NCBI GenBank assembly: GCA_963845675.1
Contig: CAWJSX010000005.1
Span: forward strand, 434,001-498,000
Reading direction: 5' to 3'
Length of the DNA stretch: 64,000 nt
Source: CAWJMD01 sp963845675
GTDB lineage: Bacteria; Actinomycetota; Actinomycetes; Actinomycetales; CAWJMD01
A model generated the notes under the pieces. That model saw only the letters and a program-made list of their open reading frames with translations, was not told where the DNA came from and ran no database searches. Positions 16,578-25,236 of the stretch are shown here, piece after piece. The stretch's first letter is position 1. Each line of letters starts with the position of its first letter. Made by a program: the position numbers and the translations under genes.

Positions 16578-17471
16578 GTGACCGCCCCGACCGAGGCCAC
16601 GTCGGCCCGGCGCCCGCTGCAGCGCCCGCCCGTCGTCCGCACGCGCGAGGAGCTCGACGAGGCCCGTTCCCGGCTGGACGGGCCGGTGGCCGTGGTGATG
16701 ACGATGGGCGCCCTGCACGAGGGCCACGCCGCGCTCGTACGTGAGGCCCACCGTCGCGCCGGTGCGGTGGTCGTGACGATCTTCCTCAACCCCCTGCAGT
16801 TCGGGGTGGGGGAGGACCTGGCGAAGTACCCCCGCACCCTCGACGCGGACCTCGACCTGCTCGCCGACGAGGGCGTCGACCTCGTCTTCGCCCCGGCGCC
16901 CGACGCCGTCTACCCGGACGGCGACCCGGGGGTGCGGGTCAGCGCGGGCGGGCTCGGCGACGTGCTGGAGGGTGCCTCGCGCGCCGGCCACTTCGACGGT
17001 GTGCTGACCGTGGTCGCCAAGCTCCTGCACCTGACGCGTCCGGACCTGACGTACTTCGGCCAGAAGGACGCCCAGCAGCTGCTGCTGATCCGGCGGATGG
17101 TGCGCGACCTCGACTTCGACGTCGAGGTGGTCGCCGTGCCGACCGTCCGCGAGCCGGACGGCCTGGCCATGAGCAGCCGCAACACCTACCTCACCGCCTT
17201 CGACCGCGAGGTGGCGCTGTGCATCTCGCGCGCGCTGGCCGCCGGTGAGGCGGCGGCCGGGGAGGGGGCGAGCGCCGTGCGCCGGGCGTCCCGCGCGGTC
17301 CTGCTGGCCGAGCCCGGCTGCCGCGTGGACTACCTGGCCCTCGTCCACCCGCAGACCCTGGCCGACGTGCCCGAGTGGTACAGCGGGGAGGCGCTGCTGG
17401 CCCTGGCCGCGCACGTCGGGGCGACGCGGCTGATCGACAACGTCCCCCTCGTCCTGGGAGCCGCACGATGA
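16578..17471 (+). CDS. panC: Pantoate-beta-alanine ligase (pantothenate synthetase)
   Basis: 297 residues. It joins pantoate and beta-alanine using ATP to give pantothenate. Class signatures: VMTMGALHEGHAALV (HIGH-type motif), TIFLNPLQFG, YFGQKDAQQLLLIRRM and the KMSKS-like AMSSRNTYL. Length is typical. The last bases overlap panD as ATGA, so enzyme and beta-alanine supplier are translationally coupled. The GTG at 16578 is chosen because it stands 7 bases after a TAGCGT -10 hexamer. Confidence 0.96.
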   Translation: MTAPTEATSARRPLQRPPVVRTREELDEARSRLDGPVAVVMTMGALHEGHAALVREAHRRAGAVVVTIFLNPLQFGVGEDLAKYPRTLDADLDLLADEGVDLVFAPAPDAVYPDGDPGVRVSAGGLGDVLEGASRAGHFDGVLTVVAKLLHLTRPDLTYFGQKDAQQLLLIRRMVRDLDFDVEVVAVPTVREPDGLAMSSRNTYLTAFDREVALCISRALAAGEAAAGEGASAVRRASRAVLLAEPGCRVDYLALVHPQTLADVPEWYSGEALLALAAHVGATRLIDNVPLVLGAAR

Positions 17472-17878
17472 TGCGCACGATGCTGCACGGCAAGATCCAC
17501 CGGGCCACCGTCACACAGGCCGACCTGCACTACGTGGGCTCGATGACGATCGACGCGGACCTGCTCGACGCCGCGCACCTGCTGCCCGGGGAGCAGGTCG
17601 ACGTCGTCGACGTCACCAACGGCGCACGGCTGACCACCTACCTGATCGAGGGTGAGCGCGGCTCGGGCGAGATCTGCATGAACGGCGCGGCCGCCCACCT
17701 CATCCACCCGGGAGACATCGTGATCGTGATCGGCTACGCGCTGGTCGATGAGAGCGAGCTGGCCGAGCACGGCCAGCACGTGGTGTTCGTGGACGGGCAC
17801 AACCGGATCGTCGAGGTCGGCGGGGACGCCGGCCACGCTCCCGACGGCCACGGCCTCGTCTCGTCCGGCGCCCGGTGA
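17468..17878 (+). CDS. panD: Aspartate 1-decarboxylase proenzyme
   Basis: 136 residues. It makes beta-alanine from aspartate for pantothenate synthesis. The self-cleavage site HYVGSMT is intact, with cleavage expected between Gly24 and Ser25 to form the pyruvoyl group; the downstream NGARLTTYLIEGERGSG and ICMNGAAAHL motifs are also present. ATG 17468 overlaps the panC stop. The last 20 residues are a variable His/Gly-rich tail. The cytosolic enzyme is normally a tetramer. Confidence 0.96.
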   Translation: MMRTMLHGKIHRATVTQADLHYVGSMTIDADLLDAAHLLPGEQVDVVDVTNGARLTTYLIEGERGSGEICMNGAAAHLIHPGDIVIVIGYALVDESELAEHGQHVVFVDGHNRIVEVGGDAGHAPDGHGLVSSGAR

Positions 17879-17909
17879 GCGCCGGGTGGCGCCCGGTGGG
17901 CCCCCACGC

Positions 17910-19622
17910 GTGAGCAGTCCCGTGATGGCGCGGCGCCTGGTGGCGCCCGCTCCGGGCTGGACCACCGAGGCCGACGTGGTCGTCGTCGGTTCCGGCATCG
18001 CGGGCCTGACCGCCGCGCTGCGGCTGCGGCAGCGGGTCGACCACGTGCTGCTGGTCACGAAGACCGTGCTCTCCAGCGGGTCGACGCTGTGGGCGCAGGG
18101 GGGGATCGCGGCTGCGCTCGCGGACACGGACTCCCCGCAGGCGCACCTGGCGGACACCCTCGTCGCGGGCGTCGGCCTGTGCGACGAGCCGGCCGTCCGG
18201 ACCCTGGTGACGGAGGGACCTCAGCGCATCCGCGACCTGATGGCGCTGGGGGCGCAGTTCGACACCGGCGTGGACGGCGAGGTGCTGCTCACGCGCGAGG
18301 GCGGGCACCACGCGGACCGGATCGTCCACGCCGGGGGCGACGCCACCGGCGCCGAGGTGTCCCGAGCCCTGGTGGCCGCCCTCCAGGCCGTTCGCGAGGA
18401 CCCGGGGATCGAGGTGATCGAGCACGCGTTGGTGCTCGACGTGCTGACGTCGGCACCCGACGGTGACGGCCGACCGGGCGCGGCGTGCGGCGTCAGCCTG
18501 CACGTGATCGGCGAGGGCAGCCGGGACGGCGTCGGGGCGGCGCTTGGGAGGGCCGTCGTGCTCGCCACCGGCGGGATCGGGCAGGTGTTCAGCGCGTCCA
18601 CGAACCCCAAGGAGGCGACGGGGGACGGCTCGGCGGCGGCGTTGCGCGCGGGCGCCGACGTCGCCGACCTCGAGTTCGTCCAGTTCCACCCGACGGTGCT
18701 CTGGCTCGGCGCCGGCGCACGAGGCCAGCAGCCGCTGGTCTCCGAGGCGGTGCGGGGCGAGGGCGCGTACCTGGTCGACACGGCAGGCTCGCGGTTCATG
18801 GTCGGGCAGCACGAGCAGGCCGAGCTCGCCCCCCGCGACGTGGTCGCCAAGGCCATCGTGCGCCGGATGGCCGTCACCGGCACCGAGCACGTCTTCCTGG
18901 ACGCGCGGCACCTGGGTCGACGGTTCCTGCGCGACCGCTTCCCCACCATCGGTGCCCAGCTCGCGGAGCACGGGTACGACCTGGCCGAGGACCTGGTCCC
19001 CGTCGCACCGGCACAGCACTACGCCTCGGGCGGTGTCCTCGTCGACCTCGACGGCCGGACCTCGCTGCACGGGCTCTACGCGGTCGGTGAGACGTCGTGC
19101 ACGGGCGTCCACGGCGCCAACCGGCTCGCCTCGAACTCGCTCCTGGAGGGGCTGGTCTTCGCGCACCGCATCGCGGACCGCGTCGTCGAGCGCCTGGAGG
19201 CCGGCGACCTGCCGCAGGGGGACCCGGTGGAGCGGCCTGGCCCTGCGGCGTTGGTGCCCGCGCCGCAGCGTGTCGTCGTCCAGCGGGCCGCCTCGTCCGG
19301 GCCCGGCGTCATCCGCGACGCGGACGGGCTCGCGGCCGCGGCCGCCACGCTGGCCGGGGTCCCGACCGGGCCGGCCGACCGGACGGCGGCGCCGCAGGGC
19401 GTGACCCCCTCCACCGCCGAGTGGGAGACGTCGAACCTCCACCAGGTCGCCACGGCGCTGACGTTCGCCGCGTCACTGCGCACCGAGAGCCGCGGGGGCC
19501 ACTACCGCCAGGACCACCCCGACGTGGACGACGTCCGCTGGCGCGGGCGCACGGTGCTGTCGCTGGACGCCGGTGGAACGCTCGGGGCCCGCTTCTGCCC
19601 GGTGGGTCCGACCCGTTCCTGA
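17910..19622 (+). CDS. nadB: L-aspartate oxidase
   Basis: About 570 residues. FAD-dependent first enzyme of de novo NAD synthesis, converting aspartate to iminoaspartate. The FAD-binding VVVVGSGIAGLTAALRL is at the N-terminus; SSGSTLWAQGGIAAAL, REGGHHADRIVHAGGDATG, QFHPTVLW and the C-terminal GLYAVGETSCTGVHGANRLA active-site region are all present. GTG 17910 has a GGTGGG ribosome-binding site; ATG 17925 is the alternative. nadA is not in the window, and nadC follows. Confidence 0.94.
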   Translation: MSSPVMARRLVAPAPGWTTEADVVVVGSGIAGLTAALRLRQRVDHVLLVTKTVLSSGSTLWAQGGIAAALADTDSPQAHLADTLVAGVGLCDEPAVRTLVTEGPQRIRDLMALGAQFDTGVDGEVLLTREGGHHADRIVHAGGDATGAEVSRALVAALQAVREDPGIEVIEHALVLDVLTSAPDGDGRPGAACGVSLHVIGEGSRDGVGAALGRAVVLATGGIGQVFSASTNPKEATGDGSAAALRAGADVADLEFVQFHPTVLWLGAGARGQQPLVSEAVRGEGAYLVDTAGSRFMVGQHEQAELAPRDVVAKAIVRRMAVTGTEHVFLDARHLGRRFLRDRFPTIGAQLAEHGYDLAEDLVPVAPAQHYASGGVLVDLDGRTSLHGLYAVGETSCTGVHGANRLASNSLLEGLVFAHRIADRVVERLEAGDLPQGDPVERPGPAALVPAPQRVVVQRAASSGPGVIRDADGLAAAAATLAGVPTGPADRTAAPQGVTPSTAEWETSNLHQVATALTFAASLRTESRGGHYRQDHPDVDDVRWRGRTVLSLDAGGTLGARFCPVGPTRS

Positions 19623-19674
19623 GCCGGTCGAGATCGTGGACCGATCGGGCTGCACGACCTCGTGCACGGTGCGG

Positions 19675-19680
19675 CAGACT
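19675..19680 (+). promoter_or_regulatory. -10 motif for leaderless nadC
   Basis: CAGACT, then 7 bases, then ATG at 19688. This suggests nadC has a promoter of its own in addition to read-through from nadB. Confidence 0.45.
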
Positions 19681-19687
19681 GCCCCGC

Positions 19688-20653
19688 ATGGGACGACACA
19701 TGGCCGCCGCGGTCCCCGGTCCGGGCCCTGCGGACGGCGCGGCGGGATGGCCTCCGGGCACCACCGAGGCGCTGGACACCGCGGGACTGAACCCCGAGTG
19801 GGTCGGCGCGCTCGTGAGCTACGCGCTGTCGGAGGACCTGGGCGGCAACCCTGGTCGTGACGTCACGACGCAGGCGACGGTCGGCGCCGACACCGAGCGC
19901 ACCGCGCACCTGGTCGCCCGCGCCGACGGCGTGCTGGCCGGGACACCCGTGGTCCCCGTCGTCCTGGCCGACGTCGCCCAACGGGTCGGTCACCCGGTGC
20001 CCGTCGCCGAGTACCGGGTGGCGGACGGCAGCGAGATCCTCACCGGTGACGTCGTCGTCGCGATGACCGGGTCGGCCCAGGTGCTCCTGATGGCGGAGCG
20101 GACCCTGCTCAACCTGCTGTGCAGAGCCTCCGGGATCGCCACGCACACCCACGCCTGGGCGATCGCCCTGGACGGCACGGACGCGCTGGTCCTCGACACC
20201 CGGAAGACCACACCGGGCCTCCGCGCGCTGGAGAAGTACGCGGTCCGCTGTGGCGGCGGCACGAACAAGCGGATGGGGCTGTTCGACGTCGCGATGATCA
20301 AGGACAACCACAAGCTGGCCGCCGGCTCCGTCTCTGCCGCCTACGAGGCGGTGCGGAGCCGCTACCCCGACGTCGCCGTGCAGGTCGAGGTGACCACGGT
20401 GGCCGAGGCCCGCGAGGCGGTGGACGTCGGGGCACGGTTCCTGCTCTGCGACAACATGGACGTGCCAACGCTCACCGACGCGGTGGCCGTCGCGCGAGCC
20501 GCGACGTCGGACACCGTGGAGATCGAGGCGACCGGGGGCCTGACGCTCGACGTCGCCGCCGAGTACGCCCGCACCGGCGTGGACTACCTGTCGGTCGGCG
20601 CCCTCACGCACTCCTCACCGGTGCTGGACATGGCGCTCGACCTCGTCGACTGA
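19688..20653 (+). CDS. nadC: Nicotinate-nucleotide diphosphorylase (carboxylating)
   Basis: 321 residues. It converts quinolinate and PRPP to nicotinate mononucleotide. Family motifs are clear: EDLGGNPGRDVTTQ, ERTLLNLLCRASGIAT, LDTRKTTPGLRALEKYAV with CGGGTNKRMGLFD, and MIKDNH. The N-terminal 25 residues are a variable extension. The gene completes the panC-panD-nadB-nadC block, which supplies the CoA and NAD precursors. There is a 65-base gap after nadB. Confidence 0.96.
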   Translation: MGRHMAAAVPGPGPADGAAGWPPGTTEALDTAGLNPEWVGALVSYALSEDLGGNPGRDVTTQATVGADTERTAHLVARADGVLAGTPVVPVVLADVAQRVGHPVPVAEYRVADGSEILTGDVVVAMTGSAQVLLMAERTLLNLLCRASGIATHTHAWAIALDGTDALVLDTRKTTPGLRALEKYAVRCGGGTNKRMGLFDVAMIKDNHKLAAGSVSAAYEAVRSRYPDVAVQVEVTTVAEAREAVDVGARFLLCDNMDVPTLTDAVAVARAATSDTVEIEATGGLTLDVAAEYARTGVDYLSVGALTHSSPVLDMALDLVD

Positions 20654-20670
20654 GGGCCGGACGCGAGCCC

Positions 20671-22392
20671 TCACCCCGTGCTCCCGGCCGGGTCGGGGCG
20701 CTCGGTCCCGGCCAGGGCAGCTGCCAGCCTGGTGCGCAGTGCGGGGTCCTGCTCCGTCGCCCAGATCTCGTGCAGCGTCATCTCGCACCCTGCGGGCCAC
20801 TGGTTGCGAGGCCACGCCATCAGGACGCTCACGGCCTGGTGACGAGGCCCGACCAGGGGTGAGCGCAGGCACCGCTCGAGCAGCGGCCACCCGAGGCCGG
20901 GCCGGCCGGTGAGCACCTCCTGCAGCACGATGCCGACGGCGAGGTGCGGCCCCGGGGCGCCGCCGATCGTGGCGCGGCTGTGGCGGGCGACCCCGTCCTC
21001 GGGCAGGAGGTCGAGGGCGGCGCGCACGACCTCGTCGGAGCGCGACGCCGCCGCGCGGACCAGGAGCCACCAGGCGTGAGGATCGTCGGGGTCCTCCCGG
21101 ACGCGGGTCAGCAGCGTCCCGGTCATGTCGATCCCGAGGTACTCCGCAACCTCCCGGCCGGCCGCCATCGCGTCCGGGTCGCTGCCGTCCTGCGCCTCCA
21201 GCACCGAGTCGACGGCCCCGGGCTCGGCCAGCAACGTGACGCACAGGTCCCGCACGCTCGAACGCTCCTGCGTCGTGAAGCCGTTTGCCTCGGTCAACCG
21301 GCGGTCGTCGTGGACGGCACGCTGCAGCAGCAGAGCCGCCCGGAGGTCGCGGACGTCGAGGGCGTCGGGGTCGCGTCCCGCCGTCAGGCGCAGCCACGCG
21401 GCCACGGCTCGGCCGGCGCCGGGGTAGTCCTCGACGTCCCCGGACGGGCTGGTCCGGGACAGCAGGGTGACCAGCAGGTCGCGGGCACCGTCGAGGAGCG
21501 CCACGTCGTCGGCCGTCAGCTCCCTGGCGGGGCGCGTCGTGGCCGCCGACTCGGGGCCGGGTCCGCGTGACAGCTCCACCTCGGCGAGACGGCTGGCGAG
21601 GTCGCAGCGCACGCAGACCTCGCAGGCGACGTACTCCCACCGCACGTCGTTCCTGAAACCTCCGGACAGGAGCCAGGTGTGCACCTCCCGGTCGACGCTG
21701 CGGGACAGCTGCTCGACGGCGTGGACGCGTCCCCATCCCGTGTGCCCGCGGGCCAGGTCCAGCAGGAGTGGCTCGTAGGAGGGTCCGGCGCGACCGAGAG
21801 CGGTGCTCGCGTCCTGCGACAGCTCCACGTGGCGGCCGAGGGTCGCGATCGACGCCGAAAGCCCGCCCAGGTCCGTGAGCATCGAGAGCAGGTTGATCCC
21901 GGTCCGCACCGGCCCCCGGTGCCTGCCCGTGAGCACCAGCCATGCGCCGACCTGCCGCACAGCTCGCGTGATGGCGGCCTCGCTGACCGCTCCCTCCCGC
22001 GCCGCGGTCGCCCGTACCCATGTCGCCACCGCCTGCGTCAGCACCGGCTGCAGACGGGTGTCGTCGTCCAGCAGGTGGTCGTACAGGGCCAGCAGGCTGG
22101 CCCGGTCCACGGCAGCGCGCGCGTGCAGGTCGAGCGCCGCGATCGTCGCGCGTACCGCCGGGTGCCCGTCACCGCCGACGGGCTGCAGCGTGCGGTGGGC
22201 CAGGATCGCGGCCAGGGCGCTCGGAGCGAAGGCGTGTCCGTCGTCGCGCGACGCGGGGTCGTCGGGGAGGGGGGCCTCGCCCGTCGCCCCCTCAGCGACC
22301 GCGTCGAGCAGGGACGGCCCTGGCCTGGCGGGGTCCCACAGCCTCTGGGTGGCATGGGACCGCGGCTGCCGGCGGCGCCACAGGGGGGTCAT
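20671..22392 (-). CDS. Large helical protein of unknown function
   Basis: 573 residues from ATG 22392. It is almost entirely predicted alpha-helical, with repeated short Leu/Ala-rich helices that suggest HEAT- or TPR-like solenoid packing, but no repeat is clean enough for me to assign a family. Features: a basic N-terminus (LWRRRQPRSH), a CEVCVRCD cluster of three Cys near residue 275, and a C-terminal WPLLERCLRSP ... QAVSVLMAWP segment. No signal peptide or membrane segment. A GACGCT hexamer 5 bases upstream of ATG suggests a leaderless start. It lies convergent with nadC. Confidence 0.55.
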   Translation of the reverse strand: MTPLWRRRQPRSHATQRLWDPARPGPSLLDAVAEGATGEAPLPDDPASRDDGHAFAPSALAAILAHRTLQPVGGDGHPAVRATIAALDLHARAAVDRASLLALYDHLLDDDTRLQPVLTQAVATWVRATAAREGAVSEAAITRAVRQVGAWLVLTGRHRGPVRTGINLLSMLTDLGGLSASIATLGRHVELSQDASTALGRAGPSYEPLLLDLARGHTGWGRVHAVEQLSRSVDREVHTWLLSGGFRNDVRWEYVACEVCVRCDLASRLAEVELSRGPGPESAATTRPARELTADDVALLDGARDLLVTLLSRTSPSGDVEDYPGAGRAVAAWLRLTAGRDPDALDVRDLRAALLLQRAVHDDRRLTEANGFTTQERSSVRDLCVTLLAEPGAVDSVLEAQDGSDPDAMAAGREVAEYLGIDMTGTLLTRVREDPDDPHAWWLLVRAAASRSDEVVRAALDLLPEDGVARHSRATIGGAPGPHLAVGIVLQEVLTGRPGLGWPLLERCLRSPLVGPRHQAVSVLMAWPRNQWPAGCEMTLHEIWATEQDPALRTRLAAALAGTERPDPAGSTG

Positions 22393-22397
22393 GGGCG

Positions 22398-22403
22398 AGC
22401 GTC
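22398..22403 (-). promoter_or_regulatory. Possible -10 motif for the large helical protein
   Basis: GACGCT on the minus strand, 5 bases before ATG 22392; spacing is one base shorter than in the other leaderless cases. Confidence 0.3.
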
Positions 22404-22528
22404 CTCGATGCCGCCGCGTTCGCCCATGGCCGACCACGATCCTTCGCGTCCCGGCCGCGCGGTGGATCCGGGGCCGGTCCGAGAATCGTAGGTACGCCGT
22501 GACTCTCCGTCTCGGGATAGGGCGGCTG

Positions 22529-23329
22529 TTACACCGTTCGGGCGAGGCCGACGGGCTGGGGGCCCCGCCGGAACCGGTAGCACTCGCTCACCTGGGGGAT
22601 GCGCACAGAACCGTCCGGCTCCGCGTGTGCCGCAGCCACGTCCCGCACGCCGGCCATCCGCGTCGCCGGGTCGGGGCTCGTCCTCACCCACGACCACGTC
22701 CCCGCCAGCGCGGCGACCGCGTCGGGCGACTCGAGCACGTGCGGGTTGTCGAACCTCCGTGGCTCCGGGGGCCCGTAGGGCCCGGGCACGCGAGGGTCGT
22801 CGTCGGTGTCGGTGCCCTCGGAGTCGTCGCGGCGCTCGCGCACCGGCTCGCCCGCCACCTCGTAGAGCCGGGCGACCCAGTCGACGGAGGCGTCCCTGGT
22901 GTTCCACACCAGTCCCAGCCATCCACCAGGACGCAGGACCCGCGCGATCTCCGGCCCCGCCAGGGCGCTGTCCATCCAGTGCCAGGCCTGGCCGATGACC
23001 ACCGCGTCGACAGCGGCGTCGTCCAGCGGCACCTGCTCCCCCGTTCCGGTGCGGACGTCCACCGAGGGCATGAGCGCCTCCAGCTGGTCGAGCATCGGGC
23101 CGCTGGGGTCGACCGCGGTGACCCGGTGACCGAGGGCGACGAGGGTGGCGGACAGCTTCCCGGTGCCGGCGCCGAGGTCGAGCACGTGCAGCGGACCGTC
23201 CGGCTCGCCGAGCATCCAGGTCACGGCGGACGTGGGGTAGCCCGGCCGGTACGTGTCGTAGTCGCCGGCGGGCACGGCGCCGGCGAACGACGTGCGCCAC
23301 GCCTCGAACTCGTCCCCGCTGCGGTCCAC
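22529..23329 (-). CDS. Class I SAM-dependent methyltransferase
   Basis: 266 residues. It opens with FAGAVPAGDYDTYRPGYP, typical of a large class of methyltransferases of unknown substrate; SAM motif I is VLDLGAGTGKLSATL near residue 50, with VTAVDPSGPMLDQL and the conserved GQAWHWMD. The GTG start lies 6 bases after a TACGGT hexamer. It is divergent from lysS with 39 bases between start codons. Nothing in the sequence identifies what it methylates. Confidence 0.85.
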   Translation of the reverse strand: MDRSGDEFEAWRTSFAGAVPAGDYDTYRPGYPTSAVTWMLGEPDGPLHVLDLGAGTGKLSATLVALGHRVTAVDPSGPMLDQLEALMPSVDVRTGTGEQVPLDDAAVDAVVIGQAWHWMDSALAGPEIARVLRPGGWLGLVWNTRDASVDWVARLYEVAGEPVRERRDDSEGTDTDDDPRVPGPYGPPEPRRFDNPHVLESPDAVAALAGTWSWVRTSPDPATRMAGVRDVAAAHAEPDGSVRIPQVSECYRFRRGPQPVGLARTV

Positions 23330-23335
23330 GTCGGC

Positions 23336-23341
23336 ACCGTA
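23336..23341 (-). promoter_or_regulatory. -10 motif for leaderless methyltransferase
   Basis: TACGGT on the minus strand, 6 bases before GTG 23329; 13 bases from the opposing lysS -10. Confidence 0.55.
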
Positions 23342-23354
23342 CCGAGACCGTCGT

Positions 23355-23360
23355 TAGCCT
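23355..23360 (+). promoter_or_regulatory. -10 motif for leaderless lysS
   Basis: TAGCCT, then 8 bases, then GTG at 23369. Opposes the methyltransferase promoter. Confidence 0.5.
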
Positions 23361-23368
23361 TGGCGCCT

Positions 23369-24943
23369 GTGAGCGACTCCCCACCCCCCGCCCCGGCCGC
23401 CGCGGCCCCGGTCCCCCCCGTCCCCGAGGCGGTCGTCGACGGATCCGACGCGGCCGAGGAGGGTCTCCCCGAGCAGATGCGGGTCCGCCTCGAGAAGCGT
23501 GACCGGCTCCTCGCAGCCGGGCCAGGACGGACGCCCTACCCCGTGGCGGTCCCCTGCACGCACTCGCTGGCGCAGGTGCGATCGGAGCACCCGGACCTCG
23601 AGCCCGGACAGGAGACGGACGACGTCGTCGGCGTCGCCGGGCGTGTGGTCTTCGTGCGGACCGCGGGGAAGCTGTGCTTCGCGACGCTCCAGGAGGGGGA
23701 CGGCACGCGCCTCCAGGTGATGCTCAGCCTCGCGTCCGTCGGTGAGGAGGCGCTCGCGGACTTCAAGCGGGACGTGGACCTCGGCGACTTCCTCTTCGTG
23801 GGTGGCCGCGTCGTCGCCAGCCGCCGCGGGGAGCTGTCCGTGATGGCCGACGAGTGGCAGCTCGCGTCCAAGGCCCTGCGTCCCCTGCCGGTGCTGCACA
23901 AGGACATGAACGAGGAGACCCGGGTCAGGCAGCGGTACGCCGACCTGATCGTCCGTCCCGAGGCCCGCCAGATGGTTCGCACGCGGTCGACCGTGACCGC
24001 CAGCCTGAGGGCGACGTTCGCCCGTCACGACTTCGTCGAGGTGGAGACTCCGATGCTGCAGACGCTGCACGGGGGCGCCGCGGCCCGGCCCTTCGTCACG
24101 ACGTCGAACGCGATGGGGATGGACCTCTACCTGCGCATCGCCCCCGAGCTGTTCCTCAAGAGGGCGGTGGTGGGAGGGGTCGAGCGCGTCTTCGAGATCA
24201 ACCGCAACTTCCGGAACGAGGGCGCCGACTCCACGCACTCGCCGGAGTTCGCGATGGTGGAGCTCTACCAGGCCTACACCGACTACGAGGGCGTCGCCGC
24301 CCTCACCCGCGAGCTGGTGCAGACGGCGGCCGTCGACGCCTTCGGGTCGACCACGGTGACCCTGGTCGACGGCACGGAGTACGACCTCGGCGGCGACTGG
24401 ACCCGGCTGGAGATGTACCCGTCCCTGTCCGAGGCGCTCGGCGAGGAGATCTCCCCGAAGACGCCGGTCGACGTGCTGGTCGGCCTCACCGAGCGGCTGG
24501 GCCTGGAGCTCGACACCCAGCACCTGACGCACGGCAAGCTCGTCGAGGAGCTGTGGGAGCACCTCGTCGGCGACCACCTCGTCGCCCCGACCTTCGTCCG
24601 CGACTTCCCTGTCGAGACGTCGCCGCTGGTGAAGGCCCACCGCAGTGTCGGCGGCGTGGTGGAGAAATGGGATCTGTATGTCCGCGGATTCGAGCTCGCG
24701 ACCGGGTACTCGGAGCTGAATGACCCCGTGGTCCAGCGTGAGCGGTTCTCCGAGCAGGCGCGTCTTGCGTCACTCGGCGACGACGAGGCCATGCGGATGG
24801 ACGAGGACTTCCTGCGGGCGATGGAGTACGGAATGCCGCCCATGGGAGGAATGGGAATGGGCGTCGACCGCCTCCTGATGGCGCTCACGGGCGCGGGTAT
24901 CCGCGAGACGATCCTCTTCCCGTTGGTGAAGCCGGAGCAGTGA
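23369..24943 (+). CDS. lysS: Lysyl-tRNA synthetase, class II
   Basis: 524 residues. It attaches lysine to tRNA-Lys. An Ala/Pro-rich leader of about 35 residues precedes the OB-fold anticodon-binding domain (VVGVAGRVVFVRTAGKLCFATLQ). Catalytic class II motifs are intact: motif 2 RVFEINRNFRNEG with STHSPEFAMVELYQAY, and motif 3 GMGMGVDRLLMALTG. The GTG start is supported by its leaderless promoter. It is followed by a one-TM protein gene and lsr2, a conserved actinobacterial order. Confidence 0.95.
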   Translation: MSDSPPPAPAAAAPVPPVPEAVVDGSDAAEEGLPEQMRVRLEKRDRLLAAGPGRTPYPVAVPCTHSLAQVRSEHPDLEPGQETDDVVGVAGRVVFVRTAGKLCFATLQEGDGTRLQVMLSLASVGEEALADFKRDVDLGDFLFVGGRVVASRRGELSVMADEWQLASKALRPLPVLHKDMNEETRVRQRYADLIVRPEARQMVRTRSTVTASLRATFARHDFVEVETPMLQTLHGGAAARPFVTTSNAMGMDLYLRIAPELFLKRAVVGGVERVFEINRNFRNEGADSTHSPEFAMVELYQAYTDYEGVAALTRELVQTAAVDAFGSTTVTLVDGTEYDLGGDWTRLEMYPSLSEALGEEISPKTPVDVLVGLTERLGLELDTQHLTHGKLVEELWEHLVGDHLVAPTFVRDFPVETSPLVKAHRSVGGVVEKWDLYVRGFELATGYSELNDPVVQRERFSEQARLASLGDDEAMRMDEDFLRAMEYGMPPMGGMGMGVDRLLMALTGAGIRETILFPLVKPEQ

Positions 24944-24979
24944 GGCGGCCCGCCGTCCAAGCGTTCTCGGAAGGGGGCG

Positions 24980-24985
24980 TACGCT
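24980..24985 (+). promoter_or_regulatory. -10 motif for leaderless one-TM protein
   Basis: TACGCT, then 6 bases, then GTG at 24992. Confidence 0.55.
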
Positions 24986-24991
24986 GGGGCC

Positions 24992-25156
24992 GTGCTCGAG
25001 TTCGCCGCAGCCCTGATCCCGTCCGTCGGCGTGGGGCTCCTCTTCTGGTTGGTGGTCCGCGCGATGATTTCCGCGGACCGGAAGGAAAGGGCGGCTGCCG
25101 CAAGGTTCGATCTCGAGTCCCAGCGCGGAAATGGGTCTGATTCGGACGCGAATTGA
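24992..25156 (+). CDS. Small single-span membrane protein between lysS and lsr2
   Basis: 54 residues. One transmembrane helix spans about residues 7-26 (LIPSVGVGLLFWLVVRAMI) and is followed by a charged, helix-forming tail (DRKERAAAARFDLESQ) that would be cytoplasmic. Small proteins of this form are conserved between lysS and lsr2 in actinobacteria; the function is unknown. The GTG start is fixed by the TACGCT hexamer 6 bases upstream. The 3' half and following spacer have lower G+C than the surroundings. Confidence 0.7.
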   Translation: MLEFAAALIPSVGVGLLFWLVVRAMISADRKERAAAARFDLESQRGNGSDSDAN

Positions 25157-25181
25157 CGTCCCGCACCTCGCTCGAAAGAAT
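25153..25181 (+). promoter_or_regulatory. Candidate lsr2 promoter
   Basis: A TTGACG-like -35 at about 25153-25158 (overlapping the upstream stop codon), a 17-base spacer and an AAGAAT -10 at 25176-25181. Transcription would start inside the large dyad at 25182-25218. Confidence 0.4.
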
Positions 25182-25218
25182 GTGATGACAATCCGCTTCC
25201 GAAGCGGTTCCTCATCAC
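25182..25218. promoter_or_regulatory. 37-bp hyphenated inverted repeat upstream of lsr2
   Basis: Two 18-base arms flank C25200 and match at 15 of 18 positions. The core CCGCTTC-C-GAAGCGG is perfect, and the outer GTGATGA/TCATCAC is also perfect. It lies 18 bases before the lsr2 start and overlaps the predicted transcription start, as expected for an operator or a 5' leader hairpin that controls Lsr2 levels. Confidence 0.45.
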
Positions 25219-25236
25219 GAGAGCGCGGTCGAATTC

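Noticed and set aside
14844..17414. A very long open fr7ame on the minus strand over DUF2520, panC and panD
   Set aside because: High G+C keeps antisense frames open. Beyond the real methyltransferase (14844-15575) the translation is low-complexity Arg/Gly/His-rich and lies opposite clear enzymes.
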